From NCBI RefSeq assembly GCF_006980715.1, contig NZ_SBHN01000026.1, forward strand, positions 1 to 64,000: a stretch of 64,000 bases of DNA, read 5' to 3'. Source of the DNA: Telmatospirillum sp. J64-1. Its GTDB lineage: Bacteria > Pseudomonadota > Alphaproteobacteria > Rhodospirillales > Magnetospirillaceae. The notes under the pieces are model-generated. The model was not told the DNA's origin and ran no database searches. It was given only the letters and a program-made list of their open reading frames with translations. The translations under genes and the position numbers were made by a program. Position 1 is the stretch's first letter; each line of letters begins with the position of its first letter. Shown one piece after another: positions 1 through 7,846 of the stretch.

Positions 1-86
1 TCCATTGATAGAGGCTGTCCCATTCATGCTGGCCTCCTCACTCCAGCCAGCATGATGAATCAGATTTTCGCTCCTTTGGGAATCCC
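1..86 (-). mobile_element. Probable left end of an insertion sequence, running off the window
   Basis: Reading the minus strand, a GGGATTCCC motif (78-86) is followed by AT-richer DNA. An AGGAGG Shine-Dalgarno (33-38) then precedes an ATG at 27-25 whose frame stays open to the window edge. The coding of the neighbouring 7TMR-DISM gene stops making family sense at exactly this point and reads through into about 15 unrelated residues. This is what an IS terminal repeat plus the start of a transposase gene would look like. Only one end is visible, so neither the target duplication nor the transposase family can be confirmed. Chance similarity to an IS end is the alternative. Confidence 0.4.
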
Positions 87-979
87 TGGCGATTCGAAAC
101 GCTCGAAATCCGCTCTAGAAGAAAGATCCGGTTCAGCCAAGGTGCCCGTCGCGGCAGATCAAGGATGCTCGCGGACGCCAATGCACTGGCGGTCAGTCCG
201 AACCAGCTGGAGGCGGCGGTGAACATATCGTTTCCAATACCGCCTTCCGGAAAGAGAAACAGCCGGGAAAGGCCCAACGTCCCCATGTATACCAGCATGG
301 CCATGAAGGTGGCGAAAGCAAGCAAAATGAAATAAGGCTTGCGGTCATAATAGAAGAAGACAAGCTGGATCACGAGCAGCACCCCCATGCCGCCGAACCA
401 CGTGCCGGAAGCGAGGCCCAGGATCGTCGTGCGGATGGTATGGTCAGCTGGCGAATAGAGCGAAACCGTCAAGGTAAGCGAGGAATTCACCGCAGACGCG
501 CGAATATAGATCCTCGCCTCTTCATCGGCCGCCAGATCGATAGGCACCACGTTGTCGAGGCCGGAAAGATCATCGTCCCGCAGGGGACGGTGGTCCCCCA
601 TCCGATAATGGGTCATCACGGCAGAACCGCTGTTGTCGTTTTCCGCAAGAATATAGACATCGAGTTCGTCGATGAAATTCGGCGATAAAGAGAGCAGCAA
701 AGGACGCTCTTTGTCGCTGGGAAGTGTCAGTCTCACCCACGCGGCGGTCCGCCTAAAGCCGAGATTGATGCTATTCCCCCGGACGGGTGAAAACTCATTT
801 TCCATCGCCCCCACGGCAACGTCATGGACCGTGAGACTCTGCGAAGGATCCACGAGCAGTTCCAAGCCTACGACATTTCCCCCTTTCTGGGCGCTTGCCG
901 CATGAGCCTTGAGGCTGGAAGGATGGAACGGCATGACTGCCATGATCAGAAGAAGGAGAAAGATATAACACAAACGCAT
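38..979 (-). pseudogene. Truncated 7TMR-DISM periplasmic-sensing membrane protein
   Basis: A signal peptide (first 27 residues, hydrophobic LLLLI core) is followed by a periplasmic beta-rich sensor domain of the 7TMR-DISMED2 type (about residues 30-180). Membrane helices of the 7TM-DISM type then start near residue 190. Family members usually have seven helices and then a kinase or diguanylate cyclase output domain. Here only three or four helices remain and the last 15 or so residues appear to come from an inserted element. The start is supported by AGGAAGG upstream of the ATG at 979. The divergent OmpR-type regulator at 1105 is the natural partner, so the intact gene was probably a sensor kinase. 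The remnant has lost any output domain and is unlikely to signal. Confidence 0.6.
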
Positions 980-1104
980 CTTCGCACCTTCCTCTTGTTC
1001 ATATACGCTTTGGTCATCGGCAGCAGCACCCTCGCGTTTTGTGCTATGAATGGGGTGACTGTCGGCTGGTCGTGGGGAAGACTGACATGGACGTTTAGGT
1101 ACCT

Positions 1105-1851
1105 ATGATTATAGATACTCCTTCAGCGCAAGCATTTCTTCCTTCTGTTGATGAGGCGTGCGTCGTCCTGGTCGAGGATGACGAAGAACTACGCGAAGGA
1201 CTGGCCGAGAACTTGCGGCTTCATGGACTGGATGTGATCGAGGCCGAGTGCGGATCTGTCTTTCGTGAAGCCGTCAAAACGTCATTGATCGACGTGGCCA
1301 TCATCGACGTCAATCTGCCCGACGCCAACGGCTTCGAACTGGCAAGAGAACTGGCCATCAGCACGATCCGGCCCGGCATTATTCTATTGACGGCAAGAAC
1401 GGGTTCTCGCGACCGCCGTCAGGGCTACGCCGATGGGGCCGACCTCTATATGACCAAGCCCGTCGACACTGAGGAATTGTTGCTGGCGATTTGGAACCTG
1501 ACCCGCCGGGTCCGTGACTGCCAAGCCAGCAGGGCCTATGACGGTGGGGAAGCGCGCTGGCAATTGAATATGCCGCGCAAATTGCTCGTTGCTCCCAATG
1601 ATCTGGTTATCACCCTGTCCGGACGAGAAACCCTGCTCCTCGAGCAATTCGTGAAAGCGCAGGGGCAGTTGATCCCGCGCACCAAACTTTCCGTCATGAT
1701 GGGCTATGGAGTTCCGGGACCGGAAAACCGCGGCCTTGACGCTGCGCTTCACCGGCTCCGTGACAAAGCAGCCAAAAGGAACCTCGATCTTCCGCTGCTG
1801 GTCGTGCATGCCGTCGGCCTCCGTTTCGCAGCTCCCCTCTGTCTCGCCTGA
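1105..1851 (+). CDS. OmpR/PhoB-family two-component response regulator
   Basis: The protein has 248 aa. The N-terminal receiver domain (about residues 18-135) has the acidic pair E24-D25-D26, the phospho-acceptor Asp68 in the IIDVNLPD strand, and Lys118 in MTKP. A C-terminal winged-helix DNA-binding domain (about 150-245) ends with the typical basic recognition region RLRDKAAKR. It is divergent from the truncated 7TMR-DISM sensor with a 125-bp shared intergenic region, which suggests the two were a sensor-regulator pair. With the sensor broken, this regulator may be an orphan. Its target genes cannot be read from the sequence. Confidence 0.85.
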   Translation: MIIDTPSAQAFLPSVDEACVVLVEDDEELREGLAENLRLHGLDVIEAECGSVFREAVKTSLIDVAIIDVNLPDANGFELARELAISTIRPGIILLTARTGSRDRRQGYADGADLYMTKPVDTEELLLAIWNLTRRVRDCQASRAYDGGEARWQLNMPRKLLVAPNDLVITLSGRETLLLEQFVKAQGQLIPRTKLSVMMGYGVPGPENRGLDAALHRLRDKAAKRNLDLPLLVVHAVGLRFAAPLCLA

Positions 1852-1993
1852 GAAGGATGGAGCAACGGTGCCGAGAGAGCTGTCTCGAGGCTGGATATCC
1901 CCCTCCGCCCGGACTGGCGCAAGCTGGTGACGTTCACCATGTCGAACCAATCCCACAGGACAGGAAAACCGGCATCCGAAACGGGAGGGGAGG

Positions 1994-2551
1994 ATGAGCC
2001 AGTTCGGGAAAAGCGATTTTCCGGTTGAGAATGTCCGGCGCTACCTGGAGCCCGGTCCCATCGTCCTTGTCTCATCCGCCTGGCGGGGCAAGACCAACAT
2101 CATGACGATGGGCTGGCATACGGTCATGGAGTTCACGCCCTCGCTGGTCGGCTGCATGATCTCGGCCGGCAACCATAGCTTCGAGATGATCCGCCGGAGC
2201 CGCGAATGCGTGATCAACCTGCCGACAACGGCGCTGACCGACACGGTCGTCGGCATCGGCAACACGACCGGCGCGGAGATCGATAAATTCGCTGAATTCG
2301 GCTTGACCGCCGATCCGGCGGAAAAGGTCGGGGCTCCGCTGATCCGTGAATGCCATGCGAATTTCGAATGCATCCTGCGGGACGACGCCCTGGTCGGCAG
2401 CTACAACTTCTTCATTTTCGAAGTCGTGAAGGCGCATGTCGCCGAACAGCCAGCACACCCGCAGACATTGCACTATACCGGCGACGGGGTCTTCATGCTG
2501 TCCGGCCGGATCATCAGCAAAAGAGAATTGTTCCGGCCGGAGATGCTGTAA
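1994..2551 (+). CDS. Flavin reductase family protein (FMN-binding split barrel)
   Basis: The 185-aa protein matches the flavin-reductase-like family. It has an N-terminal strand PGPIVLVSSAWRGKTNIMTMGWH, where the ligands N-I-M-T contact FMN in relatives, then the ISAGNHSFEMIRRS segment, and the conserved strand ECVINLP. A GGGGAGG ribosome-binding site precedes the ATG. Such proteins bind FMN and use NAD(P)H to deliver reduced flavin or reduce small substrates in the cytoplasm. The partner monooxygenase cannot be named, because no monooxygenase lies nearby. It stands alone on the plus strand and converges with the fmdB end of the amide operon. Confidence 0.8.
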   Translation: MSQFGKSDFPVENVRRYLEPGPIVLVSSAWRGKTNIMTMGWHTVMEFTPSLVGCMISAGNHSFEMIRRSRECVINLPTTALTDTVVGIGNTTGAEIDKFAEFGLTADPAEKVGAPLIRECHANFECILRDDALVGSYNFFIFEVVKAHVAEQPAHPQTLHYTGDGVFMLSGRIISKRELFRPEML

Positions 2552-2579
2552 CGGCATCCGGCCTCGCCCTGCCCCGCAC

Positions 2580-2607
2580 AAAAAAGCGAGGGGCACAAGG
2601 CCCCTCG
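2580..2607 (-). terminator. Rho-independent terminator of the urt-fmd operon
   Basis: Read on the minus strand, a perfect 7-bp GC stem (CGAGGGG / CCCCTCG, 7-nt loop) is followed directly by C and six T. It lies 25 bp beyond the fmdB stop codon, so it terminates the minus-strand operon. Confidence 0.85.
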
Positions 2608-2632
2608 AAGTCTTGGCACAACATTCCCACCG

Positions 2633-2962
2633 TCAGTGACTGACCATCCAGGGACGTTTCTTGGGGAAGGTCTTCATTGCGGCCGGTGCAGCCCCTTTTC
2701 CCGGGGAAGAAGAATGGGAATGGCCGCAACCCGGCCCGCAGACATGCTTTTGGACGGAACGCGGCTCGTGGGCGCTTCTCTCGTTGACGGCATGGGCGTT
2801 GCGCGTGGCGGCGGGCATCACCGCCAGGCGCGGCGCGGAGAGGATCACGCGAGGCGACCTCGTGCCGCAATCGGGGCAGTCATGCGGTTCGCCGGACAGC
2901 GACATGGGACGCAGATCCGCAAACGGTCCGCAATGGGGGCAATTGTATTCATAGACGGGCAT
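2633..2962 (-). CDS. fmdB: FmdB-family zinc-ribbon protein
   Basis: The 109-aa protein starts with MPVYEYNCPHCG, the hallmark of FmdB/regulatory zinc ribbons. A second CPDCG pair completes a four-cysteine zinc site in the first 40 residues. The C-terminal part is less conserved and carries an additional HVCGPGCGHSH cysteine/histidine motif that may bind metal. The start at 2962 is chosen because AGGAAGG precedes it and the family begins with this exact motif. It lies 16 bp downstream of the formamidase gene, as in Methylophilus methylotrophus, where FmdB was proposed to regulate amide use. A regulatory or chaperone-like role here is inference. Confidence 0.85.
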   Translation of the reverse strand: MPVYEYNCPHCGPFADLRPMSLSGEPHDCPDCGTRSPRVILSAPRLAVMPAATRNAHAVNERSAHEPRSVQKHVCGPGCGHSHSSSPGKGAAPAAMKTFPKKRPWMVSH

Positions 2963-2978
2963 GGACTGCGCCTTCCTG

Positions 2979-4208
2979 CTACTTGTTCCAGAACGCAATG
3001 GGCAGTTCCGAACCCTGCACGGCCTGGATCGGGCCATTGGCATTGGGCTTGATGTCGAAATCAAAGATTTCGGTGGGCAGGAAGAGGGTGGCGCAGGCAT
3101 TGGGCACGTCCACCACGCCGCTGACCTTGCCCTCGACCGGCGCGGTGCCGAGGATCGAATAGGCCTGGGCGCCCGTATAGCCGAACTTCTTCAGGTATTC
3201 GATGGCATTGAGGCAGGCCTGGCGATAGGCGATATGGACGTCCAGGTAATGCTGCTTGCCCTGCTCGTCGACCGAGATGCCCTCGAAGATCAGATAATCG
3301 TTATAGGTCGGCTTGATCGGACTGGGCTGGAAGATGGGATTCTTGATGCCGTATTTTGCCATGCCGCCCTTGATCAGATCGACGCGCAGATGGGCCCAGC
3401 CGGGCATTTCGATGGCGCCGCAGAAGGTGATCTCGCCATCGCCCTGCGAGAAGTGCAGGTCGCCCATGGACAGGCCCGCGCCGTCGACATAGACGGGAAA
3501 GAAGATGCGGCAGCCGCGCGACAGATCCTTGATGTCGCAATTGCCGCCATGTTCGCGCGGCGGCACGGTCCGCGCCCCTTCCGCCGCCGCCTGTTTGGCG
3601 GCATCGCCCTGCAGCCTGCCCATATGGGCGGTCGGCGCGTAAGGCATGTTGGCAAGGCCGGGCACGCGCTCGGGATCGGTATCGAACAATGCCTTCTCGC
3701 GGGTATTCCACTCGCCGAGCAGCTGGCGCGACGGCAGGCAGCCGATCAGGCCGGGATGGATCAGCCCTGCGAAGCGCACACCGGGAATGTGGCGCGACTT
3801 GGCGAACAGCCCTTCGAAATCCCAGATGGACTTGCGGGCCTCGGGAAAATGCTCGGTCAGGAAACCGCCGCCATTCTGCTTGGCGAAGACCCCGTTGAAG
3901 CCCCATTGCTGTTCCTCGAAGACGCCGATATCCAGGATGTCGACGACCAGGAGATCGCCCGGCTCGGCGCCCTTCACCCCCACCGGGCCGCTGAGGAAGT
4001 GCACCTGGCTGAGATCGACGTCGCGGATGTCCTCGGCGGAATCGTCGTTCTTGATCTGGCCGCCGGTCCAGTCATAGCACTCCAGCTTGAAGTCGTCGCC
4101 GGGCTTGACCCAGGCAATCATCGGAATGTCGGGATGCCAACGATTGTGAACATTCTCGTTTTCGTAAGCGGACTTGGTGAGATCGACTTTAACCAAGGTC
4201 TCGGTCAT
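2979..4208 (-). CDS. fmdA: Formamidase / short-chain amidase
   Basis: The 409-aa protein belongs to the acetamidase/formamidase family, which hydrolyses formamide to formate and ammonia. Its length (about 407 aa is usual) and motifs fit FmdA: an N-terminal NRWHPDIPMIAWVKPGD, a central GGNCDIKDLSRG with the metal-site region, and GDLHFSQGDGE. The ATG at 4208 follows AAGGGAG at good spacing. A GTG nine bases further upstream would add three residues and is less likely. It is cotranscribed with the urtABCDE transporter genes and fmdB, so imported amide is probably hydrolysed for nitrogen. The exact amide range (formamide, acetamide) cannot be read from sequence. Confidence 0.9.
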   Translation of the reverse strand: MTETLVKVDLTKSAYENENVHNRWHPDIPMIAWVKPGDDFKLECYDWTGGQIKNDDSAEDIRDVDLSQVHFLSGPVGVKGAEPGDLLVVDILDIGVFEEQQWGFNGVFAKQNGGGFLTEHFPEARKSIWDFEGLFAKSRHIPGVRFAGLIHPGLIGCLPSRQLLGEWNTREKALFDTDPERVPGLANMPYAPTAHMGRLQGDAAKQAAAEGARTVPPREHGGNCDIKDLSRGCRIFFPVYVDGAGLSMGDLHFSQGDGEITFCGAIEMPGWAHLRVDLIKGGMAKYGIKNPIFQPSPIKPTYNDYLIFEGISVDEQGKQHYLDVHIAYRQACLNAIEYLKKFGYTGAQAYSILGTAPVEGKVSGVVDVPNACATLFLPTEIFDFDIKPNANGPIQAVQGSELPIAFWNK

Positions 4209-4232
4209 TGAAATCACTCCCTTCTTCAGGTG

Positions 4233-4922
4233 TCATACCGACAGGAAGCCGGCAATCTTCGTCTCGTCGACATTCTCGGCGACGTCTTCGTAGACAAACT
4301 CTCCGTTCTCCATGACGAGGAACCGGTCGGCCACGTCCATGGCGAAGCTCAGGACCTGTTCCGACACGACGATGGTGAGGCTCATCATCGAGCGGATTTC
4401 CTTCAGCACGCGGGCCATGTCCTTGATGATCGAGGGCTGGATGCCTTCTGTGGGCTCGTCCAGCAGCAGCACCTTGGGATCGGCGACCAGGGCGCGGGCG
4501 ATGGCCAGCTGCTGCTGCTGCCCGCCCGAGAGGTTGCCGCCGCGGCGGTGGCGCATGTCGTAGAGGACGGGAAACAGGGCGAAGATCTCATCCGGAATCC
4601 TCGACTTCTTCCGCACCACCATGCCGGTGCGGATGTTCTCCTCCACCGTCAGGGTGGGAAAGATCATCCGCCCCTGGGGCACGAAGGCCAGGCCATGGGC
4701 GACCCGCTCATGGCTTTCCAGCCCACCCAGTTCCGTCCCTTCCAGCCGGATGGAGCCGCTTCTGCTGGGCAGGATGCCCATCAGCGACTTCATCATCGTC
4801 GTCTTGCCCATGCCGTTGCGGCCCATGACGGCGACGATCTCGGCCTTGTCCGTGGCGAAGGAGAGAGAGTGCAGGACCTCGCTCTGCCCATAGGCGACCG
4901 AGAGACGGGTTACATCGAGCAT
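4233..4922 (-). CDS. urtE: Urea/amide ABC transporter ATP-binding subunit UrtE
   Basis: The 229-aa ATPase is of the LivF/UrtE type. It has Walker A GRNGMGKT, Q-loop at VPQGR, the signature LSGGQQQQ (about residue 135) and Walker B VLLLDEPTEG. The phrase EPTEGIQPSII is typical of UrtE rather than of branched-chain amino-acid LivF. It powers import together with UrtD. It is the last transporter gene before fmdA. The linkage to formamidase rather than urease suggests amides may be the main substrate, as for FmdDEF in methylotrophs. Urea transport is the family-based alternative. Confidence 0.85.
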   Translation of the reverse strand: MLDVTRLSVAYGQSEVLHSLSFATDKAEIVAVMGRNGMGKTTMMKSLMGILPSRSGSIRLEGTELGGLESHERVAHGLAFVPQGRMIFPTLTVEENIRTGMVVRKKSRIPDEIFALFPVLYDMRHRRGGNLSGGQQQQLAIARALVADPKVLLLDEPTEGIQPSIIKDMARVLKEIRSMMSLTIVVSEQVLSFAMDVADRFLVMENGEFVYEDVAENVDETKIAGFLSV

Positions 4923-4938
4923 GATCTGCCTCTCCTCT

Positions 4939-5682
4939 TTAATGGCCCAGATAGACTTCGATGACCTTAGGGTCGTTCTGGACCTTGTTGATGTCGCCTT
5001 CGGACAGGATCCGGCCCTGGTGCAGGACCGTGACCTTGTGGGCGATGTTCTTGACGAATTTCATGTCGTGCTCGATGACGATCACCGCCCGGTCGCGGGT
5101 GATGCGGTTCAGCAATTCGGCGGTGCGTTCGCGCTCGCTGACGCTCATGCCCGCCACCGGCTCGTCGAGCATCAGAAGTTCGGGCTCCTGGATCAGCAGC
5201 ATGCCGATCTCCAACCATTGCTTCTGGCCGTGGCTCAGATATTCCGCCCGCTTGCCCAGCTGGTCGGCAAGGAAGATTTCCTCGGCCACGGCCTCAATCC
5301 GCTCGACCACGGACCGGCTGCGGCGGAACATCAGGGCACCCGAGACGCTGCGCGCCATGGGCAGCGAAACTTCCAGATTCTCGAAGACCGTCAGGTCCTC
5401 GTAGATGGACGGGGTCTGGAACTTGCGTCCCACCCCGGCCTTGACGATCTGATGCTCGGACATCCTGGTCAGCTCGCTGCCCTTGAAGGCCACCGAACCG
5501 GCGGTCGCCTTGGTCTTGCCGCAGATCAGGTCGAGCACGGTGGTCTTGCCGGCGCCATTGGGCCCGATGATCACGCGGATTTCGTTGCGGTCCACGTAGA
5601 AGGATAGATCATTGACCGCCTTGAAGCCGTCGAAGGAAACGGTTAGTCCCTCGACCGAAAGGAGGAAGTCATTGGTGGTCAT
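4939..5682 (-). CDS. urtD: Urea/amide ABC transporter ATP-binding subunit UrtD
   Basis: The 247-aa ATPase is of the LivG/UrtD type. It has Walker A GPNGAGKT, the motif GRKFQTPSIYEDLTVFENLE typical of UrtD, the signature LSHGQKQWLEIGM (a QW variant seen in UrtD), and Walker B LLMLDEPVAGM. The start at MTTNDFLL is preferred over an upstream in-frame codon because GAGGCGAGC precedes it and the family begins here. It lies 16 bp before urtE and 10 bp after urtC in the operon, which points to coupled translation. It works as a heterodimer with UrtE on the cytoplasmic face of UrtBC. Confidence 0.87.
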   Translation of the reverse strand: MTTNDFLLSVEGLTVSFDGFKAVNDLSFYVDRNEIRVIIGPNGAGKTTVLDLICGKTKATAGSVAFKGSELTRMSEHQIVKAGVGRKFQTPSIYEDLTVFENLEVSLPMARSVSGALMFRRSRSVVERIEAVAEEIFLADQLGKRAEYLSHGQKQWLEIGMLLIQEPELLMLDEPVAGMSVSERERTAELLNRITRDRAVIVIEHDMKFVKNIAHKVTVLHQGRILSEGDINKVQNDPKVIEVYLGH

Positions 5683-5692
5683 GCTCGCCTCC

Positions 5693-6850
5693 TCACTGCC
5701 CGACCGCACTGGGCGGGATGACCGGTTCGGCCGCGGGAAGGCGGCGGCGGAAACGTTCGGCGACCCAGGGCTTCAGGTATTGCTCGTAGAGGCCGGCCAG
5801 GCCGTAGGGGAAGACCATCACTACGCCGATGAACAGCGCGCCCATGGCCAGCAGCCACAATTCGGGAAAGCTTTCCGACAGCAGGGTCTTGGCGTAGTTG
5901 ACGATCAGCGCCCCATAGGCCGCGCCGATCAGCGACAGGCGACCGCCCACGGCACAGAACACCACCATCTCGATGGAGGGGACGATGCCGACGAAGGAAG
6001 GCGACATGAAGCCCACCTGCAAGGTGAACATGGCCCCGCCGATGGCCGAGAAGGCCGCCGCCACGCAGAAGACGAAGACCTTGAAATTGGCGACGTCGTA
6101 GCCGGTGAAGCGCAGCCGATCCTCCTTGTCGCGGATCGCCACCAGGATGCGGCCCAGCCGGCAGTTCTTGATGAAGCGCGCCAGCATGATCACGCCGATC
6201 AGCAGGACGGCATTGACGAAATAGAGGATGGTCTTGGCGTCGTCGCTGCGGATGTCCCAGCCCAGCAGCGTGCGCAAATCGGTGATGCCGTTGACGCCCC
6301 CGGTCAGCCCCTGCTGGCCGATGATGAGGATGCTCAGGATAGAAGCCACGGCCTGGGTGATGATGGCGAAATACACGCCGCCGACGCGCCGCTTGAACAT
6401 CGCGACACCAAGGACATAGGCGAAGAGCGTGGGCACGACGATCACCGCGATCAGCGTCAGCGGCAGACTGTGGAAAGGTTCCCAGAACCAGGGCAAGGCG
6501 GTGATCTGGTTCCAATCCATGAAATCGGGAATGCCCGGCGTGGACTGGATGGCGGTGCTTTCCGGGTCGGAAGCCTCCAGCTTCAGGAACATCGCCATGC
6601 AATAGCCGCCCAGGCCGAAGAACACGCCCTGGCCCAGCGACAGGATGCCGCCCAGCCCCCAGCACAGGACCAAGCCCACGGCGACGAAGGCATAGGTCAG
6701 GTATTTGCCCGCATTGTTGAGACGGAAGCTGTCCAGGCCCAAGGGCAGCACCACCAGAATCAGGACGGCGAACAGCAGCAGGCCGATCCGTTCGGACATG
6801 TCGCCCAGGAAATAGGACCAGCGGCTTGGCAGGGTGGTGTGGCTCTTCAT
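5693..6850 (-). CDS. urtC: Urea/amide ABC transporter permease UrtC
   Basis: The 385-aa integral membrane protein has about ten predicted helices and the LivM/UrtC features: GLVLCWGLGGILSLGQGVFFGLGGY near residue 60 and the cytoplasmic loop GRILVAIRDKEDRLRFTGYD, which contacts the ATPase. The D-K-E-D-R sequence in that loop is characteristic of UrtC. The ATG follows GAGGAAGTGAC and starts one base after the urtB stop codon region. It forms the channel with UrtB. High similarity to branched-chain amino-acid permeases is expected for the family and does not by itself define the substrate. Confidence 0.87.
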   Translation of the reverse strand: MKSHTTLPSRWSYFLGDMSERIGLLLFAVLILVVLPLGLDSFRLNNAGKYLTYAFVAVGLVLCWGLGGILSLGQGVFFGLGGYCMAMFLKLEASDPESTAIQSTPGIPDFMDWNQITALPWFWEPFHSLPLTLIAVIVVPTLFAYVLGVAMFKRRVGGVYFAIITQAVASILSILIIGQQGLTGGVNGITDLRTLLGWDIRSDDAKTILYFVNAVLLIGVIMLARFIKNCRLGRILVAIRDKEDRLRFTGYDVANFKVFVFCVAAAFSAIGGAMFTLQVGFMSPSFVGIVPSIEMVVFCAVGGRLSLIGAAYGALIVNYAKTLLSESFPELWLLAMGALFIGVVMVFPYGLAGLYEQYLKPWVAERFRRRLPAAEPVIPPSAVGQ

Positions 6851-6851
6851 G

Positions 6852-7778
6852 TCACTTCCTCACCTTGACGACGAACAATCCCTGGGGACGCAGCAGCAGG
6901 ATGCCGACCACGGTGAGCAGGGTCAGGACCTTGGCCATCGAGCCGCTGAGGAAGAATTCCATGGTCGATTGCGACTGCGAGATGGCGAAGGCCGAGGCGA
7001 TGGTGCCGAACAGGCTTTGCGCGCCGCCGAAGACGACCACCAGAAAGGTATCGACGATGTAGAGCTGTCCTGCGGTCGGGCCGGTCGAGCCGACCATGGT
7101 GAAGGCGCTTCCGGCCACGCCGGCGATACCGCAGCCCAAGGCGAAGGTCAGGCGGTCCACCCGCTTGCCGTTGATTCCGGCCGCTCCGGCCATGACGCGA
7201 TTCTGGGTGACGGCGCGGACCTGCAGGCCCCAGGTGGAGCGGAACATCAACGCGAAGACCGCCGCCGTGATCGTCGCCGTCAGGGCCATGACGAACATGC
7301 CGTTGATGGGCACATCGATCATGTCGGTGACCTGATACGACCCCATCAGCCAATCGGGCAGCACCACGCCAACCTCGCGCGCGCCAAAGACCGAACGGTA
7401 AACCTGCTGCAGGATCATCGACACCCCCCAGGTGGCGAGCAGCGTATCGAGCGGGCGGCGGTAGAGATGGCGGATCAGCACCCATTCCAGCGCATAGCCC
7501 AAGGCACCCGCCGCCAGAAAAGCGAAGGCCATGGCGAAGAAGAAATAGCCGCCGAAGAAATGCGGCAGGTTGCTCTGGAAGAAATTCGAGGTCAGGAAGG
7601 TGACATAGGCGCCAAGGATCATGAATTCGCCATGCGCCATGTTGATGACGCCCATCTGGCCGAAGATGATGGCCAGTCCCAGCGCCATGAGCAGAAAGAC
7701 CGAGAACAGGATCAGACCGGCAAATCCCTGCATGGCAAAGATCGACATGAGTTGCGAGGCCGTGTAGCCATCGAACAT
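6852..7778 (-). CDS. urtB: Urea/amide ABC transporter permease UrtB
   Basis: The 308-aa membrane permease is of the LivH/UrtB type with eight or so helices. MALGLAIIFGQMGVINMAHGEFMILGAY (residues about 32-58) is the classic UrtB signature, and RAVTQNRVMAGAAGINGKRVDRLTF is the ATPase-coupling loop, where A-V-T-Q-N-R is typical of UrtB. It lies 68 bp downstream of urtA with a strong stem-loop in between and is coupled to urtC. It pairs with UrtC to form the inner-membrane translocation path. Confidence 0.88.
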   Translation of the reverse strand: MFDGYTASQLMSIFAMQGFAGLILFSVFLLMALGLAIIFGQMGVINMAHGEFMILGAYVTFLTSNFFQSNLPHFFGGYFFFAMAFAFLAAGALGYALEWVLIRHLYRRPLDTLLATWGVSMILQQVYRSVFGAREVGVVLPDWLMGSYQVTDMIDVPINGMFVMALTATITAAVFALMFRSTWGLQVRAVTQNRVMAGAAGINGKRVDRLTFALGCGIAGVAGSAFTMVGSTGPTAGQLYIVDTFLVVVFGGAQSLFGTIASAFAISQSQSTMEFFLSGSMAKVLTLLTVVGILLLRPQGLFVVKVRK

Positions 7779-7813
7779 GGGCGGGCTCCTTATGATGGGA
7801 ATGAGACCGATGC

Positions 7814-7835
7814 GGGGGGCGCCTTGCCGCCCCCC
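7814..7835 (-). other. Intercistronic stem-loop between urtA and urtB
   Basis: A perfect 8-bp G/C hairpin (GGGGGGCG / CGCCCCCC, 6-nt loop) lies in the 68-bp gap after urtA, with no T-run after it. Such structures after binding-protein genes often stabilise the upstream mRNA or partly terminate, so that the binding protein is made in excess. That role is inferred here. Confidence 0.5.
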
Positions 7836-7846
7836 GGTGCCCCGGC

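Noticed and set aside
2961-4211. Long plus-strand open frame (416 aa) opposite fmdA
   Set aside because: It is the reverse of a well-conserved formamidase gene, and its translation is low-complexity in Asp, Ile and Gly without any domain.
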